Assembly: GCA_002731375.1 (NCBI GenBank)
Contig: PCBT01000012.1
Span: forward strand, 113,203 to 151,334
Source: Rhodospirillaceae bacterium
GTDB taxonomy: Bacteria; Pseudomonadota; Alphaproteobacteria; GCA-2731375
Direction: 5' to 3'
DNA length: 38,132 bases
A program made the translations under genes and the position numbers. Shown in pieces: positions 15,518 to 24,286 of the stretch; positions within the stretch are counted from its first letter, which is position 1; each line of letters opens with the position of its first letter. The notes under the pieces are model-generated. The model did not search any database and was not told the origin of the DNA. It saw only the letters and a list, made by a program, of their open reading frames with translations.

Positions 15518-16363
15518 ATGGCCTTGAATAATACCACGCCAATTTTTATCGGCGGCCTGATGCGCTCGGGCACCACGCTGGTGCGTGCCATGCTGGCGCA
15601 ACATTCGGCCATCGCCTCGGGCCTGGAAACCCACTGGTTCGATATTGACTGGCCGGCTCAGCAGGCCAGGGGTGGGGAGCCGTTGCGGGACTATCTCCAT
15701 CGCATTGGTGAGTTCTTCGATATCGGGGCTGAAACGGTCGATGCCCAGATGGCGGCGGCGGACAGCGCGGCGGCTTTTCTGGATCTGTTCATGGGCACGG
15801 TCACGCAGGCGGCGGGCAAGCGGCGCTGGGCCGAAAAGACCACCGGCAATATCCGCCATCTGGATACCATTCTGGCCCATTGGCCCCGGGCGGTGATCAT
15901 TCACGTGGTTCGCGATCCCCGGGACATCTTTGCCTCGTTCCGGCGTAGCAAGAAATACGGCGGCATCACCGATTTCGCCAACCTATGGTGCGACTACCTG
16001 GGCGATGTGGCGCGTTTCAAGGACGCGCTGCCGCTTGACGGGGACAATTATATGGAGCTGCGCTATGAAGCCCTGGTCCGCGACCCGGTCGGCGAGATGC
16101 AAGCGGTGATCAGTTTCTTGGGCGAGGACTGGGAAGATGCCGTGGGCGGCTTTGAAGGCAAGGCCGATGAGCATGACCGGGTGCTGGACCTGACCGGCCA
16201 TTCCTCCACCACCCTGGAACAGATCGCGCATCCTATTAGCCAGAACCGTGTTGGCTTGGGGCAAGGCGGTATCAGTGATGAGGAAATGGCTATTGCCCGA
16301 ACGGTCGCGGCTGAACGCGGCCTGGGCGAACTATTCGCCCGGATCGAGCGGGAAGCGAGATAG
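15518..16363 (+). CDS. Sulfotransferase family protein
   Basis: A PAPS-dependent sulfotransferase of 281 aa. The 5'-phosphosulfate loop is IFIGGLMRSGTTLVRAML (residues 9-26). The 3'-phosphate-binding segment is HVVRDPRDIFASF (129-141), with the expected Arg and Ser. Target is unknown; the group includes enzymes that sulfate glycans, lipids and protein tyrosines. It is transcribed divergently from methyltransferase paralogue B and converges with the alcohol dehydrogenase gene. Together with the CMP-transferase operon it hints at a sulfated or methylated surface molecule, which is inference. Confidence 0.88.
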   Translation: MALNNTTPIFIGGLMRSGTTLVRAMLAQHSAIASGLETHWFDIDWPAQQARGGEPLRDYLHRIGEFFDIGAETVDAQMAAADSAAAFLDLFMGTVTQAAGKRRWAEKTTGNIRHLDTILAHWPRAVIIHVVRDPRDIFASFRRSKKYGGITDFANLWCDYLGDVARFKDALPLDGDNYMELRYEALVRDPVGEMQAVISFLGEDWEDAVGGFEGKADEHDRVLDLTGHSSTTLEQIAHPISQNRVGLGQGGISDEEMAIARTVAAERGLGELFARIEREAR

Positions 16364-16404
16364 GCCATCCGATATGCATATCTTATGCTCAACCCGGAAA
16401 TGGA

Positions 16405-17448
16405 CTAGCCGTCTGGCAGGACCACCACTTTCATGCACTCGCGCCGTTCCAGAAGCGTGAAGGCCCGGTCGATCTCGGCGAAGGGCAGAACATGGGTTAT
16501 CAACTGGCGCAATTGGCCTGTCAGCGCGGCGGCCAAGGCGGTGCTGCGGACCCAGGTGCCCCGGTTATAGGCGCGGCAGCCAATCAGTTCTTTTTCGTCC
16601 AGGGCCAGGGGTAGCGAGTGGAAAGGCGCCGCCGCGTGGCAATAGCCGACAATGCCCAGCCTGCCGCCGCGTCGCAACGCGGGCAGGGCCGCTGCCAAGG
16701 CATCGTGATGGCCGCTGGCATCGTAGGCGACGTCGGCGCCCCTTGGTGCGACGCGACGGACGGCGGCGGCAAGATCCTCGCTGTCCTGATCGACCGTGAC
16801 GGCGCCAAGTTGGCGGGCAATGGCCAGCCGGGTGGCATCGGCGGCCACGCCGGCCACGATCACCGCCGCCGCGCCGGCGGCCTGGGCGACCAGCAGATGC
16901 AGTAGAGCCACCGGCCCGGCCCCCATGACCAGCGCCACGTCGCTGGCTGTAATAGGCACTCGTTCAAGCACGGCATGGCAGGCGACGGTCAATGGCTCTA
17001 TCACGGCGGCGACAAGTGGATCGGTGCCGTCGGGCAGAACAAAAACATTGTCGGCGGGTACGGCGACCTGTTCCGCCAGACCGCCAGGGGCATGGCAACC
17101 CATGATGCGGCGCTGGGTGCAAAGCGAATGGCGGCCGTTGTTGCAATAGAAGCAGCGGCCACAATTGATGTGCGGCGTGACGGTGCTCATGGCGCCGATG
17201 GCAATGCCTTCCACGTCAGAGCCCACGGCTTCGATACGGCCGGCGAATTCGTGGCCCAGGACATGGGGAAACGCCGGTGCGTATTCCGCCGCGATATCCG
17301 CGTCCCAGCGCCGGATCGACAGGTCGGTGCCACAAAGGCCGCCGCCGCCGACGCGTAGCAGGACCTGGCTTGGGCCCAACGTGGGCGGGGGCACCTCGAT
17401 CTCCATGATCTGGCCGGGGGCGGGTTGTGTCTTGGCAATCGCGCGCAT
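16405..17448 (-). CDS. Zinc-dependent alcohol dehydrogenase (MDR family)
   Basis: A 347-aa medium-chain dehydrogenase. Catalytic zinc ligands are C39 (GGLCGTDLS) and H66/E67 (VLGHEFAG). The structural zinc site is complete: C96, C99, C102 and C110. The NAD-binding motif is VMGAGPVALLHL. It resembles polyol, L-threonine and sorbitol dehydrogenases; the exact substrate is not clear. The start at 17448 gives the usual short N-terminus (MRAIAKTQPAPG). A 12-residue extension to 17484 contains several Cys and Ser and is not typical. It is divergent from the TIM-barrel isomerase with about 90 bases between the starts. Confidence 0.9.
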   Translation of the reverse strand: MRAIAKTQPAPGQIMEIEVPPPTLGPSQVLLRVGGGGLCGTDLSIRRWDADIAAEYAPAFPHVLGHEFAGRIEAVGSDVEGIAIGAMSTVTPHINCGRCFYCNNGRHSLCTQRRIMGCHAPGGLAEQVAVPADNVFVLPDGTDPLVAAVIEPLTVACHAVLERVPITASDVALVMGAGPVALLHLLVAQAAGAAAVIVAGVAADATRLAIARQLGAVTVDQDSEDLAAAVRRVAPRGADVAYDASGHHDALAAALPALRRGGRLGIVGYCHAAAPFHSLPLALDEKELIGCRAYNRGTWVRSTALAAALTGQLRQLITHVLPFAEIDRAFTLLERRECMKVVVLPDG

Positions 17449-17537
17449 GCCGGCCAGCTTGCACGAGCAATCGCTATCAGGCAACCTGGATGCCAGGAAG
17501 CGCCTTGGTGGGTCGCCAAACTAGCAGGAGTATGACC

Positions 17538-18356
17538 GTGATTGATATGAACGGCTTTGCCGTCAACACTTACGCCTATACATTTTCCCACGGCGTCGGT
17601 GACTGTATTGAAACCTATGCCGGTACCGGTGCGCAGGGCCTCGAGGTCATGATGTATCCGGGGCACGCCTGGCCCGACGATCTGGACCATGGCGCCCGCC
17701 GCGCCCTGGCGAAAAAAAGCCGGGATGCCGGCCTGCCCATTATCAGCCTGAATATGCCGAACATCGACATCAACATCGCTGCCGCGACACCGGACATGCG
17801 TGCCTACAGTATCGATACCCTGTGCCGCATCATTGCCTTGGCGGGGGACCTGGAGGTGCCCGGCGTGGTCGTTGGGCCAGGTAAACAAAATCCTCTGATG
17901 CCGGCACCGAGGGATGTGCTGCTGGGCCATTTTCACAAGGCGATGGAAACCCTGGTACCCGCCGCCCGCGCCGCCGGCACCCGGCTGCTGGCGGAGAACA
18001 TGCCTTTTGCATTTTTGCCCGGCGCCGGGGAGATGATGGCGGCGCTGGAACCCTATGCGGTCGAGGATGTGGGCGTGGTCTATGATATCGCCAACGGCCA
18101 TTTTTGTGGCGAGGATCTAGCCGATGGTTTTTGTGCCGTGGCGCCGCGTTTGGCCTTGGTGCACGTTTCCGACACGCCCACGGATGTCTACCTGCATGCG
18201 CCGGTAGGACAAGGTACGGTGCCGTTCGCCCATGGCGCCGAGGCCTGCCGGGCGGTGGGCTATGACGGCCCGACCATGATGGAGATTATCTGCGACGATC
18301 CCGACCGGGAAATCCCCGCCTCCGCCGCCGCCCTGTCGAAATTGGGCTGGACATAG
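17538..18356 (+). CDS. Sugar-phosphate isomerase/epimerase-like TIM-barrel protein
   Basis: A 272-aa AP-endonuclease-2/xylose-isomerase-like barrel. The metal-site residues typical of the family are seen in order: E in RLLAENMPF, D in VGVVYDIANGHF, H in LALVHVSDTP, and E in GPTMMEII. Such enzymes isomerise or epimerise small sugars or hydroxypyruvate, or dehydrate inosose-type compounds. The start at GTG 17538 has AGGAG seven bases upstream; ATG 17532 has the same site only one base away and is less likely. The NIPSNAP gene follows after 35 bases on the same strand, so an operon continuing to the SDR at 19127 is likely. Confidence 0.85.
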   Translation: MIDMNGFAVNTYAYTFSHGVGDCIETYAGTGAQGLEVMMYPGHAWPDDLDHGARRALAKKSRDAGLPIISLNMPNIDINIAAATPDMRAYSIDTLCRIIALAGDLEVPGVVVGPGKQNPLMPAPRDVLLGHFHKAMETLVPAARAAGTRLLAENMPFAFLPGAGEMMAALEPYAVEDVGVVYDIANGHFCGEDLADGFCAVAPRLALVHVSDTPTDVYLHAPVGQGTVPFAHGAEACRAVGYDGPTMMEIICDDPDREIPASAAALSKLGWT

Positions 18357-18391
18357 TTCAAATAAATAGTTGCGAGAAGGAGCTTGATACC

Positions 18392-19027
18392 ATGATTTAC
18401 GAACTGCGCACCTACACCATGAAGCCCGGTACGGCGGCCAAGGCCGCCGCCCATTCCGCCACCGTGGGCCGGGACGTTCGCGGCGATGAATACGGCAAGC
18501 TGGAAGGCTATTGGATGACCGAGATCGGGCCGCTGAACCAGGTCATGCATCTATGGAGTTATGCCGATCTCAACGAACGGGCCCGCCTGCGCGCCGCGCT
18601 GTCCAGCAACGAGCGTTGGAACAAAGAATACTTGCCGGCGATGCGGCCCAACCTGCTGCGACAGGATATCCGTCTGCTGAACTGCGTCGTCGGCCCGAAC
18701 CCGCCCGAGAGCGAGGGCAACCTTTATGAATTCAGAAATTACCGCCTGCGCCCAGGTGCGATGAAGGAATGGCTGGGCCTGTACCTGGATGTTCTGCCGA
18801 CGCGGGAAAAATACTCCCGCATCACCGGCCTGTGGTCGACCGAGGCCGGACAGCCCAACGAAGTCTGCCACATCTGGGCCTATCCCAGTTTCGAGGCCCG
18901 CACGAATGTACGGGGCCAGGTGGCCGAGGAGCCGGCCTGGCAGGACTTTCTGGCCAAGGCCGGCGGCATGATCGAGGAAATGCACTCCACCTTGATGCTG
19001 CCCGCACAGCATTCAAAGCTTAAATAG
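18392..19027 (+). CDS. NIPSNAP-family protein, two domains
   Basis: A 211-aa protein made of two ferredoxin-like (dimeric alpha/beta barrel) repeats. The first opens MIYELRTYTMKPG and the second EFRNYRLRPGAMKEW, the standard NIPSNAP openings; each is followed by a W-rich strand (HLWSYADLNERARLR, HIWAYPSFEARTNVR). The family has no settled biochemical role. In bacteria it often sits in catabolic clusters. The start has AAGGAG nine bases upstream. It lies between the TIM-barrel isomerase and an atypical SDR. Confidence 0.88.
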   Translation: MIYELRTYTMKPGTAAKAAAHSATVGRDVRGDEYGKLEGYWMTEIGPLNQVMHLWSYADLNERARLRAALSSNERWNKEYLPAMRPNLLRQDIRLLNCVVGPNPPESEGNLYEFRNYRLRPGAMKEWLGLYLDVLPTREKYSRITGLWSTEAGQPNEVCHIWAYPSFEARTNVRGQVAEEPAWQDFLAKAGGMIEEMHSTLMLPAQHSKLK

Positions 19028-19126
19028 GGCAAAATTGAAGTAGCGAACGTTGGATTATCTTGATCGTTGCCGATGCGCCGTCCGTGCTACCATCGGGCAA
19101 TTATTCTCATAGGAAAGAACAGCAAC

Positions 19127-19831
19127 ATGGATGTCGCCGGAAAGAAAGCATTGGTATTTGGGGGAACCTCGGGAATTGGCCTGGCCACGGTGGAACAACT
19201 TGTCGCCCTGGGCGCGTCGGTTATCGCCATGGGTCGCAGTCCGGACAAGGCTGGCAATCTGCCGGCGGGCGTCGAGTTCAGGCAGTGCGATGTGCGCGAC
19301 CGCGATGCCTTGGAGGCCCTGTTTGCGGATTGCGCCCCTTATGACATTCTGGTCACGGCGGCGACGGGTGGGGACCGCGCCGCCGGCCCGTTCATGGAGA
19401 TGGACATGGACGGCTACCAGGGATCTTTCGACAAGCTGTGGGGCTATGCCAACGTCGTCCGCTTTGGCGCGGGCCGGTTGAGCGACGATGGCGCCATCGT
19501 CCTGGTCAGCGGCTCACCCGCGCGCAAGGCCAAACCGGGGCAGGTCGCCCTGGCCTCGGTCGGCGGCGCGGTCGAAGCCCTGGTCCGCGCCGTGGCGCCT
19601 GAAATCGTGCCGAAACGCCTGAACGTTGTCTCGCCCGGTCTCATCAATACCAACATGTTTGGGCCGGCCAGTGAAAAGCGGGACGAAATGGTCCTGGCCA
19701 ACACGGCAAAGAATCTGATCCCGCGCGGCGGCACGGCGGACGAAGTGGCGCAGGGCATTCTGTTCGTCATTCAGAACGATTTCGTCACCGGCACCACGGT
19801 AGATGTGGACGGCGGCTGGCTGCTGTCTTAA
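19127..19831 (+). CDS. Atypical short-chain dehydrogenase (no YxxxK)
   Basis: A 234-aa Rossmann protein of the SDR family. The nucleotide-binding motif GGTSGIGLATVEQL and the end VTGTTVDVDGGWLLS are standard, and there is an adenine-ring pocket segment RQCDVRDRDAL. The active-site segment reads VSGSPARKAKPGQVALASVGGAVEAL. The Tyr and Lys of the YxxxK motif are both missing (hydrophobic or small residues instead), and the NNAG motif reads ATGG. It may bind NAD(P) without classical reduction, or use other residues. The start at 19127 has AGGAAAG nine bases upstream; the longer frame from 19067 lacks one. Compare the intact SDR at 33728-34459. Confidence 0.85.
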   Translation: MDVAGKKALVFGGTSGIGLATVEQLVALGASVIAMGRSPDKAGNLPAGVEFRQCDVRDRDALEALFADCAPYDILVTAATGGDRAAGPFMEMDMDGYQGSFDKLWGYANVVRFGAGRLSDDGAIVLVSGSPARKAKPGQVALASVGGAVEALVRAVAPEIVPKRLNVVSPGLINTNMFGPASEKRDEMVLANTAKNLIPRGGTADEVAQGILFVIQNDFVTGTTVDVDGGWLLS

Positions 19832-19839
19832 CGCGATCG

Positions 19840-21498
19840 TTACCGCGCTTCGATCTCGTCGATACGGGCGCTGGGCGAGATGTGATTGAGACTAATCCGG
19901 GTCTCGATCACGGCTGGGCCGTCATGGGCCATGGCCTCGGCGACCACCGCTTCAACCTCGCTTTCCGCCGTGATGCGGAAACCTTTGGCGCCGAAGGATT
20001 CGCCCCAGGCGGCAAAATCGGGATTTTGCAGTGCCGTGGCCGTGACCCGGCCCGGGAAGCTCTTCGCCTGATGCATGCGAATGGTGCCGTAGGCGCTGTT
20101 ATTGGCGACGAAAATCTTAATCGGTACACCGTACTGCACCGCCGTCGCCAGTTCGTTGCCGGTCATCATGGCGCCGCCATCGCCGACGAAAACCACGATC
20201 TGCCGGCCTGGCGTTGAAAGTCCCGCCGCCACGCCTGATGGCACGCCCGGTCCCATGGCGCCGACCGTGGCGCCGATGAACATGTTGTCCTGCCCCAGAT
20301 GAAGATAGCGCGCCGGCCAACTGGAAAAATTGCCAGCATCGGTCGTGACAACCGCGTCCTTGTCCAAATGATCGTTGATGGCGGCAACCACATGGCCGAA
20401 AACCACGCCGTCGTTGGCCGAAACCGGCGACCAGGTCATTACCGATCGATGCACGCCATTCAACCGTTCCACCCAAGCCGCGCGCGCCGCGGCGCTGTCT
20501 TCGGGGCCCATGGCCAGCATGGCCTTGATGAATTCAAGGGGGTCGCAGCCAAGGCCAAGGGCGGGTTCAAAGACCCTGCCAACTTCCTCGGCATCGGGCC
20601 AGACATGGATCATCGGCTGGTCGGGTTTCGGGGCACGGGGGAAAGTGAAGCCCTGGCTCATGGAGGGGCCGATCCGTTCACCCAGCACCAGCAATAGATC
20701 GCATTCCCGCATCACATCCAGCAACTCGCCGGGCGCCCGGTTGATCAAACGCCCGGCACTATTCGGATGCCGGCTGTCAAAGAGATGAAAGCGCCGCTGC
20801 GGCGTCGCCACCGGCAGCGCGAAACGCTCGGCGAAAGTGGTCAGATCGGAAAGTGCCGCCGGGCCATGCAGCCGCCCACCGGCTATCACCAGGGGCTGCT
20901 TGGCCGCGCGCAACATATCGACAGCCGTCGCCGCATCCTCCGGCGTCGGTGCGGTGACCGCTCGTTTGCGCGGGCCCAGCACTTCGGCCTCGCAAGGACC
21001 GTAAAGCAGATCCTCCGGCAGGACGACAACGACGGGCCCCGGCGTGCCGGCCTGGGCGACATGGAAGGCGCGGGCGATGGCCTCGCTGATCCGGCCCGGC
21101 TCGATCACCTCAATGACCATTTTGGCGGATTCGGAAAAGGCCCTGGAATAGTTCATTTCCTGCAAGGCCATGCGGCCCAGCTCGTCCCGCTCCGCCTGGC
21201 CAACCAGAAAAATCAATGGCTCGGCATCGTGATAGGACACATGCAGGGCAATGGCGGCGTTCATGGCGCCGGGGCCGCGGCTGATGATGCAGACGCCGGG
21301 CTCGTTACGCAGACGCGCATGCGCCACCGCCATGAAACCGGCGCCGCCTTCATGACGGCAGACCACCAGCTTTATATCAGGAAAATCGATCAAGGCGTCG
21401 GTCAGCGGCAAATAGCTTTCACCGGGCACGCAATAGGCGGTGTCGACACCATGGGCCCGCAATGAAGCGGCCAGGACATGTGCGGCGGATTTACTCAC
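19840..21498 (-). CDS. ThDP-binding enzyme, acetolactate-synthase family
   Basis: A 552-aa three-domain ThDP enzyme. The activating Glu is E50 (CRHEGGAGFMAVAHAR). The cofactor motif GDGGAMMTGNEL is followed at the usual distance by VANNSAYGTIR. The middle domain (about 190-340) looks like the FAD/ADP-binding-type central domain. True acetolactate synthase is not assured; similar proteins are often 2-ketoacid decarboxylases or lyases. The start is GTG 21498 with AAAGGAA six bases upstream. The nucleoside-diphosphate-sugar-type epimerase gene lies 19 bases upstream on the same strand, so the pair probably forms an operon. Confidence 0.9.
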   Translation of the reverse strand: MSKSAAHVLAASLRAHGVDTAYCVPGESYLPLTDALIDFPDIKLVVCRHEGGAGFMAVAHARLRNEPGVCIISRGPGAMNAAIALHVSYHDAEPLIFLVGQAERDELGRMALQEMNYSRAFSESAKMVIEVIEPGRISEAIARAFHVAQAGTPGPVVVVLPEDLLYGPCEAEVLGPRKRAVTAPTPEDAATAVDMLRAAKQPLVIAGGRLHGPAALSDLTTFAERFALPVATPQRRFHLFDSRHPNSAGRLINRAPGELLDVMRECDLLLVLGERIGPSMSQGFTFPRAPKPDQPMIHVWPDAEEVGRVFEPALGLGCDPLEFIKAMLAMGPEDSAAARAAWVERLNGVHRSVMTWSPVSANDGVVFGHVVAAINDHLDKDAVVTTDAGNFSSWPARYLHLGQDNMFIGATVGAMGPGVPSGVAAGLSTPGRQIVVFVGDGGAMMTGNELATAVQYGVPIKIFVANNSAYGTIRMHQAKSFPGRVTATALQNPDFAAWGESFGAKGFRITAESEVEAVVAEAMAHDGPAVIETRISLNHISPSARIDEIEAR

Positions 21499-21517
21499 GG
21501 GTGGTTCCTTTCAGGTC

Positions 21518-22432
21518 TTATTCAGATTCTGCGCTGGCCACGACGTCGCGCCAATCGCCTTGCGGCTGCCAGCACAGATCATCGCGGGCATGGCGGGTAT
21601 CAAGGACCGAGGCATGGGGATCGGCCTGATAGCGCGCCGGGTCGCGCACCTCGGGGCAGGCGCCAAAGACGGCGGCCATCCGCGGCAGGGTCTTGGGGCG
21701 GCCAATGCCGTCGTTGGCGGCCAGGGTGAAAATATCAAACGGACGCGCCTGGTAATCCAGGGCGGCGACAAAACCCCGCGCCGCATCATGGGAACGGACA
21801 TAGGTTCGTATGGCGGACAGCGCGCCGTAGGGCCTTACGCCATCGGCGTCCAATTGGGCCGGTGGTTCGCTATCGGGATCGGGCAGGGCGAGTTGAGCTA
21901 GAATTTGCGCTTCCTTTTCGGGCCGGACGATCAGGGTCGGCCGAAGGCAGACAATGTGCAGCGATCCCCGTGCCACGTAGTGCCGTGCCATGGTCTCGAT
22001 GACCTGTTTGCTCAAGGCATAGGCCCCCATCGGACGCAGAGGATGAGCCTCGTCGATGGGTAGGTAGTCAGGCGCCCGGTCATGGTATAGACCAAGCGCG
22101 GCGGTGCTGGATGCCACCACCAGGTGACGCACCCCGGCATCCTCGGCGGCCTGAAAGACATTCCAGGCGCCTTGCACGTTGGTCGCCATATAGGCCTGTT
22201 CATCGGGCGCCTGGCCGTCGTCATATCCGGCCAGATGGATTACCGCGTCCTGGCCCTTGAAGGCCCCGGTCAGTGCCGGCAGATCGAGGATGTCGGCGGC
22301 GATGTATGGCGTCTTCTGGTGGGGCGGATTGATATCCAGCGCGATCGCCTGGTGATTTGTTTCCAGCGCGGCCATCACGTGGCCGCCGAGGCGCCCGCTG
22401 CCGCCGGTCACGACCACTTTCTCGGGTTTCAA
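21518..22432 (-). CDS. NAD(P)-dependent epimerase/dehydratase (extended SDR)
   Basis: A 304-aa extended SDR. The cofactor motif is VVVTGGSGRLGGHV at the N-terminus. The acidic binder is ALDINPP. The catalytic segment is VASSTAALGLY with the Y-x3-K motif in GAYALSKQVIE. It belongs to the NAD-dependent epimerase group that also includes uronate dehydrogenase; exact substrate unclear. The start is set at TTG 22432, where AGGGGAG lies seven bases upstream. The longer frame to 22531 would overlap the ribosome site region of the divergent EthD gene and adds a non-conserved stretch. It is in one operon with the ThDP enzyme at 19840-21498. Confidence 0.85.
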   Translation of the reverse strand: MKPEKVVVTGGSGRLGGHVMAALETNHQAIALDINPPHQKTPYIAADILDLPALTGAFKGQDAVIHLAGYDDGQAPDEQAYMATNVQGAWNVFQAAEDAGVRHLVVASSTAALGLYHDRAPDYLPIDEAHPLRPMGAYALSKQVIETMARHYVARGSLHIVCLRPTLIVRPEKEAQILAQLALPDPDSEPPAQLDADGVRPYGALSAIRTYVRSHDAARGFVAALDYQARPFDIFTLAANDGIGRPKTLPRMAAVFGACPEVRDPARYQADPHASVLDTRHARDDLCWQPQGDWRDVVASAESE

Positions 22433-22550
22433 ATAAACTCTCCCCTTGGGCTTTGCTGCGCCAGTGGATGGTAGCAATAGCACATTGCCGGGTTCGCCCA
22501 AATCCGGCAGCATGTATTCCATAAAAAACAATCACCGAGGAGGCGGCATC

Positions 22551-23279
22551 ATGACGGCAGCAAGACCTATAGCGACGCCCGGCGCGAAGATGATGTATCT
22601 GATCAAACGCAGGGAAACAACCACCCGTGAAGAGCTGATCGCGCACTGGTTCGCCAATCACATGCCCGATGTCATCGCGCGCGCCGAACAGGCCGCCGCA
22701 GACGGCAAGCTGCACGCGGAGCATTATGTGGCGACGTTGTTCAACCCCAAACACGATAGGCGGCACAACTGGGATGGCATGGCGCAGCTGTGGTATGGCA
22801 AGGCGTTGCTGCGGCCCTATTCAGCCCACGGCGTGGAACCCACAGACACCTTTCAGGAAAAGGTGGAGCCCTATATGCCTTGGGCGACCCGCGAGTATAT
22901 TGTCATGGATGGCGCCTTGCCCTTGAATCCACCGACCCTGAACCTGCCCTTTCCCTGCACCCGAAGCGGCTTTTTCAAGGTCACGTTTCTAGTCAGCATC
23001 AAGCAGGGCGGCGATCATGGCGAGCTGTATGATCATTGGCTCGATGTTCATGTGCCCAATGTGCGCCAGACGATGCAGGCCGTGGGCGGTTTCCGCTATG
23101 TGGTTAGCCACGGCATCGACCCGGAAAGGGACAGCTATGCCGGCATGGCGGAATTATACTTTCCCGACGCATCCGGCTGGGCCCACTACCGCGAACAGAT
23201 CAAACCAGACGGTATGCAGCATCGGATCAATACCTGGGAGGTGTTCTACAGCGGCACCGAAATGGTGGGGATCGCCTAA
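22551..23279 (+). CDS. EthD-domain protein, duplicated
   Basis: A 242-aa protein made of two EthD (dimeric alpha/beta barrel) units. The first has MYLIKRRETTTREELIAHWF and the second VTFLVSIKQGGDHGELYDHW; both keep the H-W pair and the following HMPDV/HVPNV motif. EthD proteins were first linked to degradation of alkyl ethers and are now seen in many degradative and polyketide-type clusters, where some act as cyclases or decarboxylases. The function here is not known. The start has a strong GAGGAGG seven bases upstream. It is divergent from the epimerase gene and converges with the DMT transporter gene (9 bases). Confidence 0.85.
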   Translation: MTAARPIATPGAKMMYLIKRRETTTREELIAHWFANHMPDVIARAEQAAADGKLHAEHYVATLFNPKHDRRHNWDGMAQLWYGKALLRPYSAHGVEPTDTFQEKVEPYMPWATREYIVMDGALPLNPPTLNLPFPCTRSGFFKVTFLVSIKQGGDHGELYDHWLDVHVPNVRQTMQAVGGFRYVVSHGIDPERDSYAGMAELYFPDASGWAHYREQIKPDGMQHRINTWEVFYSGTEMVGIA

Positions 23280-23288
23280 GGCCAGAAT

Positions 23289-24182
23289 TTAGAGGATTAG
23301 CGGCGGTTTGTGGCGCAACCCCGACAGCGCATTGCCGGCAATCGCGGCCAGTAGTACGGCCCCACCCAGTAGTGTGAATACCCCCGCCGTTTCGCCTAGG
23401 AACAGCCAGACCCAGAATGGGCCCAGCACGACCTCGGTCATGGACAGAAGGGCTAATTCGGCGGCTGGCACGACACGCGAACCAATGGTGTAGATAACCA
23501 TGCCCGCGCCAACCTGAAAGATGCCGAGGGATGCGGCGACCAGGATATCCCGTGCTGGCAGGACAAGCGAATATCCGGCGGATAGGCATACCGCCGCCGC
23601 GATGATGACGGCCAGGACGCCGGCCAGAAAAACCGACGGCATCATATCCTCGACCTTGCGCCAGCGCAGCGAAACGGTGAAGACGGCGAAGCCCAATGCC
23701 GAGACTAGGGCTGCTATATTTCCGGCCATGTGGCCTAGCGAGGCTCCTTCCCAGACCATGATGGCAATGCCGATAATGGCGGCGGACATCGCCCACCAGG
23801 TCGCGGTGCGTACCCGCTCTCGCAATATGAACAACCCCAGTAGCGCGGCCATGAACGGTGCGGCGGCAAACAGAAACATCGCATTGGCTACGGTCGTTGC
23901 CTGGATCGCCAGGATCCCACCCGTAAAGGCAAAGACCAGCGCCATGCCGCCAATAAGCCCGGCCAGGCCAACCTTGCGGATGACCTGCAGCGGTTTGCCG
24001 CCCGAGCGCAGCGCGATGACCAGAAAAAGAAACGGCACCAGGAACAGTGAGCGGTAGAACAGGATCTGCCAGACATTGGCGGTCTCGATAAAGCGTATGC
24101 CCAGGCCCATTGACGACCAGCACACACCAGCGAACAGGACAAGAAATACGCCGTGGCGATAGCTCGGGTTAAACAACGGCAT
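23289..24182 (-). CDS. EamA/DMT-family transporter
   Basis: A 297-aa inner-membrane protein with about ten hydrophobic segments in two EamA repeats. The first opens GVFLVLFAGVCWSSMGLGIR and the second ALVSALGFAVFTVSLRW. The helix-4 motif AMFLFAAAPFMAALLG is paired with LALLSMTEVVLGPFWVW in the second repeat, and ends with ETAGVFTLLGGAVLLAA. Members export or import small metabolites; substrate unknown. ATG 24182 has GGAAGG ten bases upstream. It is transcribed away from the ThDP enzyme at 24287, across about 100 bases. Confidence 0.88.
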   Translation of the reverse strand: MPLFNPSYRHGVFLVLFAGVCWSSMGLGIRFIETANVWQILFYRSLFLVPFLFLVIALRSGGKPLQVIRKVGLAGLIGGMALVFAFTGGILAIQATTVANAMFLFAAAPFMAALLGLFILRERVRTATWWAMSAAIIGIAIMVWEGASLGHMAGNIAALVSALGFAVFTVSLRWRKVEDMMPSVFLAGVLAVIIAAAVCLSAGYSLVLPARDILVAASLGIFQVGAGMVIYTIGSRVVPAAELALLSMTEVVLGPFWVWLFLGETAGVFTLLGGAVLLAAIAGNALSGLRHKPPLIL

Positions 24183-24286
24183 TCCCAGGAAACCTTCCAG
24201 CCAGCGATGATCCTAGCGCTACTATGTGCTATGACCCATATAGAGAGGCCCATCGCCAGGATTGGGCCGGTTGACGGGAGTAGAGC

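Noticed and set aside
15458-15904. N-terminal extension of methyltransferase paralogue B
   Set aside because: It would overlap the first 130 codons of the sulfotransferase, whose PAPS-binding loop lies there. The extension is Arg/Gln-rich and not found in paralogue A.
16371-16382. 12-bp palindrome GATATGCATATC in the gap between convergent sulfotransferase and alcohol dehydrogenase genes
   Set aside because: Palindromes of this length are expected several times in 38 kb. No T-tract or second copy was seen.
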